A DNA stretch of 64,000 bases from Isoetes taiwanensis (taxonomy: Eukaryota; Streptophyta; Lycopodiopsida; Isoetales; Isoetaceae): contig JAJEKV010000037.1 in NCBI GenBank assembly GCA_021234155.1, positions 1,856,171-1,920,170 of the forward strand. Reading direction: 5' to 3'. Under the pieces are notes generated by a model, which saw only the letters and a list, made by a program, of their open reading frames with translations, made no database searches and was not told where the DNA came from. Position 1 is the stretch's first letter; the number at the start of each line of letters is the position of its first letter. Both the position numbers and the translations under genes were made by a program. Shown here in pieces: positions 21,669 through 33,690 of this stretch.

Positions 21669-24668
21669 AAAATTACTTTGGATGCCCCCATGAAATAGAT
21701 ATCTATATATTCAAATCGATCTAGGCCGTTCATTTGAAAATTGGTGAGGTGGCGAACATATAGCTATTGGATCTCCATGGGGGGCATGCATGGGTATGCA
21801 TGGGGGCATGCACCACATCCCCAAGCCATTGGATCAAAAGGGGAGAAGAAATCCTAGCCCTTAAATTTTTTTAGGAAGGTGCAAGGAAGGTGCCAAAAAT
21901 GGATTTGGTGCAGCAGATTGTAACCTTTAGATCAAAGGGTGAGGATAAATCCTAGCCCTTAACTTTTTATATTAAATTGATATATGTTTTTTTAAAGAGA
22001 TGAGGTGGCACTCTCATTAATAAAAAGTTAGTGAGGTGACAAAGCATTTATGCATGCACTTTCCAAGAAGCTTCTTTTTTTTTTAATCGCATTCAAAGGC
22101 ACGTAACTTGCAGTACAGAGGTCGGATGAAGGTGGGGCCTGCGCCATTGGATCCCTCTCGTCGAGAGCTTTCAAATGACTGGTGCTTTGGCACCATTCCC
22201 TTGCAGTTGGAGCCAACGTGATCAGATTCTAAGAATCTTCTTAGAATCTTAGAACTTTACGAAATCTATGGTAATTTAAGGGAATCTAGGGGAACCTTCA
22301 TGGGATCTTTAGGAATCTAGAGGAATCTTAACATAACCTTAAGGAATCTGAAGAATCTCAAGAGAATCTTTAGGATTCTTGAAAGAATGTTTGGGAATCT
22401 AGGGTAATCCTCATAATATCTTAGGGAAGCTAAGAGAAAAACTTGGGGAATGTAGAGGAATCTTGGAATAGTCTTTGGGAATTTAGGGAATCTTAGGGAC
22501 TCTGGGAACCTCAAGAGATCTATGGGAATCTAGGGGAATCTTCATAGCATCTTAAATTAGAGAATCTAGGAGGATCTAGATAGAATCTTGGGGAATCTAT
22601 ATGATTCTTGAGAGAATAGTTAAGAATGTAGGGGAATCTCGATGGAATCTTTAAGAATCTAGGGGAATCTTGATGAAATCTTGGAGAACCCAAGGAAATC
22701 TTCATAGGATCTAAGGGAATCTACATTGAGTTGTGGGGAATCTAGGTGAACCTTGGGACGATCTTTGAGGATCTATGGGAATCTCGAGAGAATTTATGGA
22801 ACCTAGGGAATCTTCATAGAATGTTTGAGAATCTAGGTGAACCTTGATAGGATCTTAGAGAATCTAGGAGAACCTACATAGAATCTTAAAAAATCTAGGG
22901 GAGTCTCGATGGAATCTTTTAGATTCTATGGGAATCTTGATGGAATCGCAATCTTCATAGTATCTAAGGGAATCTAAAGGAATCTCAATAAAATCTTTAG
23001 GAATCTAGGGGAATCTTGATGAAATCTTTGAGAAACTAGAGGAATCTTCATAGAATCGAAGGGAATCAAGAGACTATACAAAGAATCATGGAAAATCTAG
23101 GTGAATCTTGGGGCAATCTCTACGAATCTAGTGGCTCTTTGAGAGGATGTAAGGATATCGAAGGGAATCTTCATAGAATATTCTAGGGAATTAAAATTAC
23201 TTTGGATGCCCCCATGAAATAGATATCTATATATTCAAATCGATCTAGGCCGTTCATTTGAAAATTGGTGAGGTGGCGAACATATAGCTATTGGATCTCC
23301 ATGGGGGGCATGCATGGGTATGCATGGGGGCATGCACCACATCTCCAAGCCATTGGATCAAAAGGGGAGAAGAAATCCTAGCCCTTAAATTTTTTTAGGA
23401 AGGTGCAAGGAAGGTGCCAAAAATGGATTTGGTGCAGCAGATTGTAACCTTTAGATCAAAGGGTGAGGATAAATCCTAGCCCTTAACTTTTTATATTAAA
23501 TTGATATATGTTTTTTTAAAGAGATGAGGTGGCACTCTCATTAATAAAAAGTTAGTGAGGTGACAAAGCATTTATGCATGCACTTTCCAAGAAGCTTCTT
23601 TTTTTTTTAATCGCATTCAAAGGCACGTAACTTGCAGTACAGAGGTCGGATGAAGGTGGGGCCTGTGCCATTGGATCCCTCTCGTCGAGAGCTTTCAAAT
23701 GACTGGTGCTTTGGCACTATTCCCTTGCAGTTGGAGCCAACGTGATCAGATTCTAAGAATCTTCTTAGAATCTTAGAACTTTACAAAATCTATAGTAATT
23801 TAAGGGAATCTAGGGGAACCTTCATGGGATCTTTAGGAATCTAGAGGAATCTTAACATAACCTTAAGGAATCTGAAGAATCTCAAGAGAATCTTTAGGAT
23901 TCTTGAGAGAATGTTTGGGAATCTAGGGTAATCCTAAAAACTTGGGGAATGTAGAGGAATCTTGGAATAGTCTTTGGGAATTTAGGGAATCTTAGGGACT
24001 CTGGGAACTCAAGAGGATCTATGGGAATCTTCATAGCATCTTAAATTAGAGAATCTAGGAGGATCTAGATAGAATCTTGGGGAATCTATCTGATTCTTGA
24101 GAGAATAGTTCAGAATGTAGGGGAATCTCGATGGAATTTTTAAGAATCTAGGGGAATCTTGATGAAATCTTGGAGAACCCAAGGAAATCTTCATAGGATC
24201 TAAGGGAATCTACATTGAGTTGTGGGGACCTTGGGACGATCTTTGAGGATCTATGGGAATCTCGAGAGAATTTATGGAACCTAGGGAATCTTCATAGAAT
24301 GTTTGAGAATCTAGGTGAACCTTGATAGGATCTTAGAGAATCTAGGAGAATCTACATAGAATCTTAAAAAATCTAGGGGAATCTCGATGGAATCTTTTAG
24401 ATTCTATGGGAATCTTGATGGAATCGCAATCTTCATAGTATCTAAGGGAATCTAAAGGAATCTCAATAAAATCTTTAGGAATCTAGGGGAATCTTGATGA
24501 AATCTTTGAGAAACTAGAGGAATCTTCATAGAATCGAAGGGAATCAAGAGACTATACAAAGAATCATGGAAAATCTAGGTGAATCTTGGGGCAATCTCTA
24601 CGAATCTAGTGGAATTTTGAGAGGATGTAAGGATATCGAAGGGAATCTTCATAGAATATTCTAGGGAA
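21669..24668. repeat. ~1.52-kb tandem duplication inside the Helitron
   Basis: AAAATTACTTTGGATGCCCC at about 21669 recurs at about 23193. The following 1.5 kb, including the GATCTAGGCCGTTCATTTG block and the GAATCT array, repeats with only scattered differences. The outermost 5' bases (TCATAATATATAT) are not duplicated, so this was an internal duplication rather than a second insertion. Confidence 0.85.
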
Positions 24669-26086
24669 TCTTCTTAAGATCTTAGAGAACCTAGGAGAAT
24701 CTACATAGAATCTTGGGGAATTTATGTGAATCTTGAGAAAATATTTGGGAATCTTGATGGGATCTTTGAGATTCTAGGGGAATCTTGATAGAACCTTGGA
24801 GAACATAAGGGAATCTACATATGATCTAAAGGAATGTTCATAAAATCTTTAATAATCGAGGGGAATCCCTGGGAATCTTGATGAAATAATGGAGAACCTA
24901 AAGGAATTTTCTTAGAATCTAGAGGAATCTAAAAGAATCTTCATAAAATCTTTGGGAATCTTGATGAAATCATGGAGAATCTAGAGGAATCTATATAGAA
25001 TCTTAGGGAATTCAAGATAATCTATATAGAACCATGGGGAATCTGGATGAATCTTGAGGCATCTTTAGAAATGTGGGGGTCTCGAAAGAATTTATGGGAA
25101 CCTAGAGAATCTTCATAGAAATATTTGATAATTTAGGGGAATCTTGATAGAATTTTAGAGAATCTTGAAAAATATACATAGAATCTTGAGAAAACTATGT
25201 GAATCTTGAGAGAATCTAGGAGAATCTTCATGGAATCTTGGAGAACCCCAGGGATTCTTTCTATGATCTAAAGGAATCTAAAGGAATCTTCATAAAATCT
25301 TTAGGAATCTAGGGGAATCTTGATGAAATCATGGAGAACCTAAAGGAATCTTTATATAAGCCAAGGGAATCCAAGAGAATCTACATAGAATCATGGGAAT
25401 CTTGGGGCATCTTTGGAAATCTCGAGAGAATCTATGGTGAGAATCCAGGGAATATTGATAGAACCTTAGAGAATCTAAGAGAATCTACATAGAATCTTGG
25501 GAAGTCAATGTGAATCTTCGGAGAATCTTTGGAAATCTAAGAGAATCTAGAAGAATCTAGGGAAATCTTAATGGAATCTAAGAGAATCTTTATATGATCT
25601 GAAGGAATCTTTAAGAATCTTGATGAAATCTCATAAGTAAAGGAATCTTCATAGAATCTAAAGGAATCCAAGAGAATCTACATAGAATCCTGGGGAGTCT
25701 AGGTGAATCTTGAGACAATCTTTGGGAATCCAGGGCAATCTCAATAGAGTCTATGGGAATCTATGGGAATCTTAGAAAATTCTTTGAGAATTTAGGGGAA
25801 TCCAAGGGAATCTTCATAAAATCTTCGATAATATAGGGGAATCTAGGTGAATCTTTATCAAAATTAAATGAATCTAGGGAATCTACATAGAATCTTGATA
25901 ATATAAGGGAATCTAGGGGAATCTTGATGGAATCTTGAAGAACGTAGGAGGATCTACATAGAAACTTGAAGAATCTAGAGAAATCTTGGGATCTCAAGAT
26001 CTTAAGGAATAATGGAAAAATCTGAAGAGAATCTTAAGGAGTTTATGGAAATCTCAAGAGAATCTTTGAGAATCCAATAGAATCTA
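22225..26086. repeat. Degenerate GAATCT/GGGAATCT short-period array
   Basis: For almost 4 kb the plus strand is built from phrases such as GGGAATCTAGGGGAATCTT and GATGAAATCTTTGAGAA, with a loose 10-12 bp rhythm. The minus strand yields apparent peptides with repeated DSPRF, which are an artefact of the DNA repeat. Shorter stretches of the same array recur at about 39290-39440, 41960-42000 and 42700-43160. Confidence 0.85.
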
Positions 26087-26115
26087 AGAGATGTATCTCT
26101 GTATTTTGCTTCTAG
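26087..26115 (+). other. Helitron 3' hairpin and CTAG end
   Basis: A 6-bp perfect stem with a 2-nt loop is followed after 11 bases by CTAG, then T. This is the expected termination signal for rolling-circle transposition. Confidence 0.6.
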
Positions 26116-26814
26116 TTGGATTTGTACAGTCCCTAACTCGTACAGGCCCTACATAGTACAAAGACTTGTATATATATGTGATTTATGCTGTATGCTAACA
26201 TGTATTCACGCTTCCGCGACTTAGGAGTCCCATTGAAGGCGTGGGCCGAATGACACCTCCGTGTCTTTCACCCGGGCATCTTCCTATGGATGGTCCGAGT
26301 TAGACGGAGGGCCCTGCTCATGATGAGCTGATTGCCATGGGAGGGGGAAGTCCCTGGGTGTATATGTCTGGAGGGCCGTATATATTCAGGGAGCGTCACA
26401 ACCGCTATGCCACGTCATAAAATATATGCACCATTGGGGGATCACCATTGTAGGGGTGCTCACCATTAGTGGGCACCCTACGTTAATTTGTGTCCAAACA
26501 CGAGCTTGCCAATCACCATGTTCCTCCATTTTCTACATTTCTCCATTTTCTACAGGCACCCAATATGGTCATCCATACCGTGGTGAAGTCGAGCCAGTTC
26601 CCATGTTGATATTTAACTTCAAAATTTGAGGTCAACTTCCAAGGCTGGCTTGGATTTTTCAGAAATGGAAGGGGGTTTCTGAATTCTCCGGTTACTTGCC
26701 TTGAATCTTGAGTCCAGTCGGAGGCGCATGGGAATGTAGCCTTATTTGCCTTCTTAAATCCTACCATCTTTCTGCTACTTCTGCTTCTCAATCCCTGTAA
26801 AAGCCTGTCTGTCC
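26116..26814. other. Unannotated stretch right of the Helitron
   Basis: The stretch continues the DNA interrupted at 21655. Frames of up to 92 codons have no motif. No gene supported. Confidence 0.35.
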
Positions 26815-26819
26815 TTTAG

Positions 26820-27112
26820 TGATATGGTTTATGGGGCATGGGATAAAGCTTGGAAAGCATTAGATGTGTTGGTTATCACTAGAGGTGCTAGTGCGTAACA
26901 ATTGGTATCAGAGCCAAGTTTCAATTCCTCGTGGCAACATTTGTGTGTTCCACATGCTTGAGGGCAAGCATCTCGAGGAAGGGGAGGAATTGATATGGTT
27001 TATGGGGTATGGGATAAAGCCTGGAAAGGTTGGGGCCCATTGGATAACGATTTCCTTGAAGGATCCACCCTTTAGGTGTGTTGGTTATCACTAGAGGTGC
27101 TAGTGCGTAACA
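26820..27112 (+). mobile_element. Complete TRIM (terminal-repeat retrotransposon in miniature), 293 bp
   Basis: The 5' LTR is 26820-26900 and the 3' LTR 26991-27112. Both start TGATATGG and end GCGTAACA; the 5' copy lacks about 41 internal bases. A primer binding site TTGGTATCAGAGCC (26902-26915) follows the 5' LTR and matches the initiator-Met tRNA site used by plant LTR elements. A purine-rich CGAGGAAGGGGAGGAA (26974-26989) precedes the 3' LTR. TTTAG flanks both ends (26815-26819 and 27113-27117), a 5-bp target duplication. It encodes nothing and must have been mobilised in trans. Confidence 0.85.
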
Positions 27113-27639
27113 TTTAGTATTAGTTTCTTGCATACTTCATTCAGTCAAGGAAGGAACATCATTTTTCGTCATATTTTCTTTTGCTACAGAGGGTTAGACA
27201 TTGCCGAAATTAGTTCCCCTCTTCTCGATTGATGGGGTTATTGGTTGATCCGTTTTAGCATTTGCTGGTCCCTTTTTGGCACTTTTTGGTTGCACAACAA
27301 TTGAATTCTTAGATTGCCATTGCAGAAACTTCGCAGAGATTTGAACTTCATAAAGTCGACAAAGCTTCCTCTATAAACAAAAAAAAAAAAGTTACATCAA
27401 CCATATGAGGTCTGCAAAGATTTCATTTGCATTTGCTTGCACAAAAAAGAGTACAAATCTGTTGTTCTTGAGGCATTGTCAAAGTCGCCAATGGCAAGAA
27501 TCCCCTCATCTTTCCGCATTGCATGACCGGATATACAGCCTACCGAAAAATTGGGCAAGCCTTTACTGAAAGTAGGCAGTTTATACAAGCAAAAATCCTA
27601 GTCCTCCATATCGTATTGTATCGTATTGGGGAGAGAGGA

Positions 27640-27645
27640 CACGTG
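27640..27645 (+). promoter_or_regulatory. G-box/ABRE-like CACGTG
   Basis: GGACACGTGGCGAG, a near-ideal ABRE or G-box core, lies about 590 bp before the ATG of the Harbinger-derived gene. The 27.1-28.2 kb stretch has no other gene and could be promoter and 5' UTR. Inference from the motif only. Confidence 0.3.
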
Positions 27646-28233
27646 GCGAGACCACAATAAAAACGCTGACCCACCTTCTGTTCTGTACCAAACCAAATAA
27701 ACAAAGACATTGGCCTCGCGCGTCTCGACCTAACGACGTAGGGTTAGCTACGTTTCTTACAGTCTGTATTCAATGAGGAAACTTTAGAAGCTGGGGAGCT
27801 ATCTTACGAAGTAGTTCGGCTTGTACTCATTTCGTGGCGCATGTAGGTTTCTTTTTTCTCTCTGGTCGGTTTCTTGACGAGCTCTTGAGGAATACTTTGT
27901 AATTCCTGTGTGGGATTGTCATATAGGATTGCATCTTTTTGACTCTATTATATTCCCTGGAAACAATATTGAGATAAATAAATATTGTGACGACGCCTAA
28001 GATAAGGTATAATTTGACTTCGTTGGGAAAGATTTGAAGGAACTAGTCTGCTATGCACATCATGAAAGCAATTGTAGAGTTTGATGTATAAACATATCTT
28101 TTACTTGACTCTTTTTGGAGTAGAGAATAAATTCTGCAAGCTTCCTATAGACATTCCCTTTTGTCTTGATTTTGTTCTCTTTTGCTTGGTTTGTTTCTAA
28201 CACGAGGTCACCTGTATACGCAGTGCAAGCTTC

Positions 28234-29589
28234 ATGCTTCCTTCGAATCAGCTGGATGGGAAAATGGATTTTCTGAAGTTTCTTATCTCTGCTTATATCC
28301 AGCATATTGCAGAAGATAGCAGAAGTGATGGAACCTTCTGCGATAACATGATGCTCGATAGCTCACTGCCTACAATTTTCATTGTCCTCTGTGTTGCACT
28401 ATTTACTGTCACATGCATGCCCCAAGTAAGCAGGGAATGCTGGAAATTACAACGAGATGGGACAACATGGCAGTGGATGCAGAGGCATGCCTGCAGGAGT
28501 GACAATAGCACACGAGATAGGGAGTGGAGAAAGGTCTATAGGATGAGCTTTCCAGCTTTCCAATATCTTGTAGAGGAGTTAAGGCCATTCATTGAGAACC
28601 CATCAAATGATTTTGTGCGGGAGCCAATAGATACAGAAAGGGCAGTTGCAATGGTCATTCATCGACTTGCTTCTGGTGCCTCTCCAAGGGCAATAGCAGA
28701 AATGTACAACACGGGGGCATCCACAGTAACAAAATATACAAAGTTGATTACTAATATTCTTGCAAGCAACACACTCCTCTATTCTAAATATGTGGCAATG
28801 CCCACAGGAAATAGGCTGAATAAAATAATCAGAAAGTTCAGCATGATAACTGGTATTCCAAACATATGTGGTGCAATTGGTGGAACTCACATTAAACTGC
28901 ACAGTAAACCTAAACCATCGTATTCACCTTCTGATTATTTGTCATGTCATGGCTTCTATGGCGTGCTTCTCCAGGGTGTATGTGATGCTGATAAGATATT
29001 TTGGGATGTTTGTTGTAATGCACCATGTGGCTTAGATGATGCATCTCATCTAAGATCGAGCAGTCTCTGGGTGAAAATGGTTTCTGGGGAAGCTCTTTTC
29101 CACCCTAGAATTAATGCATTTGGCAGGTCCATCAGACCTTACATGGTTGGGGACAGGCAGTATCCGCTAATGCCATTTCTGATGACACCTTTCAATGCTG
29201 GTCGTGAAGATGCAGTTGGTGAAAACATCTTTGACTCTCAACTGCGAAAAGCAAGGGAAAAGATTGAGGCTGCTTTTGGGATTATTAAAAATAGGTTCAA
29301 GATTTTGAATAACATGAACACAGACTTGAGGTATGCTGCTCAAGCAGTTATGGCTTGCTGTGTGCTCCATAATTTCTGTCAACTGGCAGGGGAACCTGAA
29401 CCCGACAACCAAATGGATGAGAACCCTAGTCAATTAGATGTTGGCGTCCTCCTTACGGATGAAACGGAATTGGAATTGCAAAGGGAAGCTCTGGATTGTC
29501 GCAGGGCATTATTTTGGGACTGGTTCCGGAGGTGTCACGAGCAAGCTGAACAAGAAAGGATTGCAGGACATCTAGGACAATTCCAATGA
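28234..29589 (+). CDS. PIF/Harbinger transposase-derived nuclease-like protein (HARBI1/ALP1 type)
   Basis: An uninterrupted 451-codon frame. Residues ~45-60 are hydrophobic; ~98-185 form the helical region typical of the family (WRKVYRMSFPAFQYLVEEL, then SGASPRAIAEMYNTGASTVT, an HTH-like part). The DDE_Tnp_4-type core follows. The first block reads GAIGGTHIKL with Gly216 where the catalytic Asp of GAIDGTHI is expected. Residues 251-269 (DADKIFWDV...LDDASHLRSS) hold the second acidic block, and REKIEAAFGIIKNRF places Glu at 345. FMTPF.AG...N fits the family as well. Active transposases excise TIR elements into TWA-type sites. Loss of the first Asp with an otherwise open frame suggests a catalytically dead protein, as in ALP1-like domesticated genes, or a very recent single mutation. 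No TIRs or Myb-like partner gene were seen nearby. The start was chosen as the first ATG; a later start near residue 39 (MMLDSS) or beyond is possible. Confidence 0.85.
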   Translation: MLPSNQLDGKMDFLKFLISAYIQHIAEDSRSDGTFCDNMMLDSSLPTIFIVLCVALFTVTCMPQVSRECWKLQRDGTTWQWMQRHACRSDNSTRDREWRKVYRMSFPAFQYLVEELRPFIENPSNDFVREPIDTERAVAMVIHRLASGASPRAIAEMYNTGASTVTKYTKLITNILASNTLLYSKYVAMPTGNRLNKIIRKFSMITGIPNICGAIGGTHIKLHSKPKPSYSPSDYLSCHGFYGVLLQGVCDADKIFWDVCCNAPCGLDDASHLRSSSLWVKMVSGEALFHPRINAFGRSIRPYMVGDRQYPLMPFLMTPFNAGREDAVGENIFDSQLRKAREKIEAAFGIIKNRFKILNNMNTDLRYAAQAVMACCVLHNFCQLAGEPEPDNQMDENPSQLDVGVLLTDETELELQREALDCRRALFWDWFRRCHEQAEQERIAGHLGQFQ

Positions 29590-31749
29590 GGTAACCTTTC
29601 CAGTATTTCTTGATCTTGGAAATGAGGCAAACATAGAGAATACTAATTGCGCGCACAGCAATTTTACAAGATACCTTTAAAAGTTGCTTACCTAGATTAC
29701 AATCAGGAATGTAAATTAGTAGCATAAGTTTTGCATCACAGCTCTCAAGGAGATTTGGAAGAGAGGATGGGTCCATAAGCTTAATCTCTCATTTTTTGCT
29801 CTTTTATGCTTAAAAATGGTCTCAAATTAGAGCAATGGCCTGAGCTGCTAAACACAACCTTCAAACTGACTGCGTTAAAAAAACTTGCGTTAAACCAGAA
29901 GACGTGATCTTGTGCTGCATGCATGCATGCCTACAAATTATATGATTGATGAATTTAAATAGACACATCGTCTATGTACAAGTATGCATCAGGGAATTTG
30001 TAGAAGAAAGCTGAAATGTTTGTGACCTTGTGTTCTGGATTGTGGAATATACCTTTGGTCTTAAAATCATTGGGGTTTGACCTATTGCTAATATGATAAT
30101 TTCTACTGAGTTTGCTATTACTGGAACACGTTAAACTTAAATCGTCAGCATTGTTGTTTTGGTCTGGAAACAACTTTTTGCTTCTATCTTATTATATGCA
30201 CATAAAATAATCTTTGTCTTTGCCCTAGTATGCCGTATGATGGTGGCACGAGTTCCTTGTATTTAGGAGGATGTTCCCCGTGTTGTGGTAATTTCCCTTA
30301 CCTTGTGTTTCATCTGCTAATGCATTGTATTCCCTTTTGTCAATGGCTTTTTTTTGGTATGTTGTTAAATACCAGCATCGAAATCCTTGTGGTGCAAACT
30401 TTGTCAACTGAGCTAAAGAAGTAATTCCTTATTGGAGATTATGCTGACATGTTTAACTTTTTTAGCCCTTCAAAGTTTCTACCGAAGTCACCTCGCTTGA
30501 TGTTTGTTGTTGAAGCAATGAACATAATCTCTTGGTTTTAAATCCGTGCTTGTTTATAATGGGTCAACAATAAACATAATCTTGGTTTCAAACCAGTGCT
30601 TTCTTAGAATGGGTCGAGAATCACAATGCATATAGATATCAATCTCCATCCTGTTGATTGCAATGGTATATATATACACATATAGTACATTGCATTCTCC
30701 AAGGCAATTGTTCTTTCTATCATTTTGAATTTAAAGCAAGAGAATCATCTTACAATTGCCAATTTCGAAGCAAAAACACTTCTAAAGTCTATTACGCCAA
30801 GTGCTTGATCGTCACTATCATGTCCTTTGCCTGGAAATAGACGTGTAAAAGAGTTTGATAGTTTGATGAAATGGACGTGATCCATGTGAAAGCCTTGCAG
30901 TCTTCGTTTTGGTTCATGTAGGCAAACCATCTAGATATTCACCTTTTCTTGGCGGGTTGACTTGACTTTTTTTCCAAATTTTAAATGCATCAACATATTT
31001 TCGTTGGACTTCCAGTAGCAAGATCATCTTATTTTACAAAACCATCTTTTTTGTGTTGGCAATGTGTGTTTAACATTTAGTATGCATGTAAGGCATAAAC
31101 TAAAAAAGTAAATACTAATGCCTTCCCCAACCTTTACATAAGGTTAAATCTAGTAGTGAATGCAGGTTAGGTTAGAATAGAATAGAATAGGCCTTCATCG
31201 TCACGGAGATCAATCAGCCCATGGGACCCAAAAAAGAGAGCGCAGTAGACCTATTACTGCTTGGGTTAAAAAACCCTCGCCTGAAAAGGTTTTCGAGGGA
31301 ACAACCGTGATAGTAAGAAGAATGATGTCAAACTATATAAGTATGCATATGAGACAAAACAGATTCAAGTCATGTGTGTCTGGGGACAAAGTTGGTCTCG
31401 CAGATCCATTACCTCTAGGATGTATAATCCTAGCATTCGGACTGAAGCCGCGCTGAGTATGACGTGTAGCGGTTGGCCAGACTTGACCAACTCAGCATAG
31501 CGTATCTGGATTTGGTCATACGCCAGACATCCTTATAGGAGGTGGCATTCATCTTCAACGACCCCCATTTGACAACATCTATAGAGGCTGTCCTGCCATG
31601 ATTTGCCAATCCATCTCCCTGTGCACCTGTGCAGATTGAGGCACTGAGTCTGTGCTTTTTCATAGGCAGACCAACAGGCAGATAGGCTGATTGACATCCT
31701 CCAGGGGATGGCAGCAAGGTGCTTTGGGAGAAGCCATCCCCGATGGACC
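29590..31749. other. Intergenic region without recognised genes
   Basis: AT-rich. The first few hundred bases may be 3' UTR of the Harbinger-derived gene. Frames of up to about 120 codons near 31.4-31.9 kb on the minus strand oppose a LINE and look like shadows. A short (GAATA)n-like run occurs near 31172. Confidence 0.4.
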
Positions 31750-33690
31750 ACATGGCCATGACCTTCCTGCGTAATTGTTGGTTTGATGCGGAGTGCAAAG
31801 GAATACAAATGCCGGCTCCGCCAGGTCACATACCCTGCTCTATGCACACGGGTCAAACAATACCGCCTTCTCCTTAACACTAAGAAGGGCAGGTACATCG
31901 CGACCCATCAACAAGAAATGTTCTTCCTCCTGGACCATCATCCCAGGAACTTCTGGCGAAAAGGTGCTCAAAAAGCCAGTACAGCCTTCAAGAAATATCA
32001 TGTCCGAACAGTGGAGGTACCTGCCGCAGCTTTATGATCCTCAGGGAGCACAGGTGACGGTACCCCCACAGCACGGCCCAATGCTGGAAATCACAGAGGT
32101 AGATGTAGACAAGGGCCTACAGGGTCTCGCCAATGGAAAAGCGCCAGACCTAGATGGTATGCAAGCGGAGTTACTCAAGTGGGCAGGACCATCCATAGTA
32201 CTGGTATTGACTGTCATGTTAAAAAGGGCGCTACATGATGATTTCTCCCCGCAGTCGACCACTAGCCGAGTTGCCCCCATATACAAGGCAGGTGACCCCC
32301 ACTGCCTAGCCAATTATTGAACAATCAAGGTCCGCTCGATGTTTGAAAAATTGCTTGTCGGCATTCTAGAGCAGTAGTTAACGTCCTGGGCAGAGGCAGC
32401 AGACATCCGGACCCTCGCACAGGCAGGGTCCTGGCCGTGACACTCAACCATCTTCATATGTTCACAGTAGGAACCGATGACGAGATCTGTATTGATGCTT
32501 TGTGGACTTCGCAAAAGGATTTTGACACGGTGCCTAGGGAAAAGCTGTGGGCAAGATTGCAAGACCTAGAGGCCCCTGCACATTTGTAGAATGCACTGTA
32601 CAGGCTGTAAAAGACATGTTCAGGCCGATTGCATCTGACAAGCCAGCCATTCAACAACAGTATTGGGGTCCGCCTTGGATGCCCTCTGTCTCATACATTG
32701 TTTGGACTATACATTGACCAGTAATAGAGATGGCTTGTTAAAAATGGGAGCGACGGAGCTCACTTCTTGCATAAGATTATCAGGCAGCTCATATATGCTG
32801 ATGATGTGGACCTCCTTGCTTATACTCCGGCAAACATGCAGCACCATCTCGACGCTCTGGACACATTCTGCCAGGTGACTGCCATGCGAATCAACTTGAC
32901 CAAGACTAAGGTGGTCCTCATTCATCCTCACGTCAGCCACAGGTCCCCTCCTTCAATTACGAGGTGCAAACTGTGGAAGTGGCATCCACCTACAGGTATT
33001 TGGGAGTGGAGTTCCCCTCTAGTATGCAGTGGAATGCTTCCATCCATCTACAGGTGACAACGGGCTAGAAGGTATTGTATGCCATACAGAACAACAATCA
33101 CAGAGCAGAGTTATATGACTGGATCGATCAGTCGCACCTGTTCAGGTTTTGGTGGAGCTTGTCCTTTTATATGGGCTCGAGGTCTGGGGCCTTGTGGTAT
33201 CCCTCGCTATCTGGAATAATTTTGAGCAGGTACAGAAAGCCTTCTTGGCCCGAGCACTAGGGGTGAAGTCCACTGTCCCATATCAGATGCTACTACGGGA
33301 GACAGGTTTCTTACCTCTTCAGAGAACAGCCCTGGATCGACACATTGTCTACTTCCAGAAGGTGGTCACTATGGATGGCATAGGGGATTGCAAAATGTTT
33401 GCCAAATCATTTGTAAGCATCCGGGTGTAAGCCTCTGCGTGCTCATAGTCCAAACGCATCAGAGGAACACAAGGAAGTGCTGCATAGGAGGTTGGGACAA
33501 CCTGCCAAGCTAGTTGCAAGTAGGTGATCCGAATCCACCTCCTCATCTCTACTATCCATTCCCACTCAGAAATGCTTGACAATATGAGGCCCAATTTATT
33601 CAGTTGAAAGATGAGGATCTCCAACCTGTGTTCACATGCAAGATAATTTGACAGTTTGGTGAGATACCTTTGCCCTAGCTTCAACTTGAT
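31750..33690 (+). pseudogene. LINE ORF2 remnant (reverse transcriptase and downstream)
   Basis: Reading across many frameshifts on the plus strand gives the linker before RT (WFDAECK...NFWRKGAQKASTAF at about 31780-31990). GLANGKAPDLDGMQAELLKW, VAPIYKAGDP and LANY follow (32090-32320), then a stop where R is expected. AKGFDTVPREKLWARLQ comes next (about 32510-32560), and IYADDVDLLAYTP (about 32795) is the catalytic YADD box. The tail has LLYGLEVWG and STVPYQMLLRETGFLPL (33160-33320). RT would copy its own RNA at nicked DNA. The block before YADD has the -DD- intact but the frame is destroyed. It may belong to the same clade as the tail at 1-430. Confidence 0.75.

Larger units (their letters stand above)
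21656..26115 (+). mobile_element. Non-autonomous Helitron (~4.46 kb) with internal GAATCT array
   Basis: The left end is A followed by TCATAATATATATAAAATTA at 21656. The right end has a perfect 6-bp stem AGAGAT-GT-ATCTCT (26087-26100), 11 bases, then CTAG (26112-26115), followed by T. Helitrons start with TC, end with a hairpin plus CTRR and insert between A and T, all of which match. No Rep or helicase lies inside, so it would need enzymes in trans, for example from a relative of the 9-11 kb element. A related 5' end occurs at 43258. Confidence 0.65.

Noticed and set aside
22520-25997. Minus-strand frames with repeated DSPRF peptides considered as a repeat protein
   Set aside because: The peptide repeats only mirror the GAATCT DNA array. 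Frames are short, interrupted and lack any start or splice context.
31430-31898. Minus-strand frames of about 120 codons opposite the LINE
   Set aside because: The plus strand carries recognisable LINE linker and RT motifs from about 31780. The minus frames have none and look like shadows.
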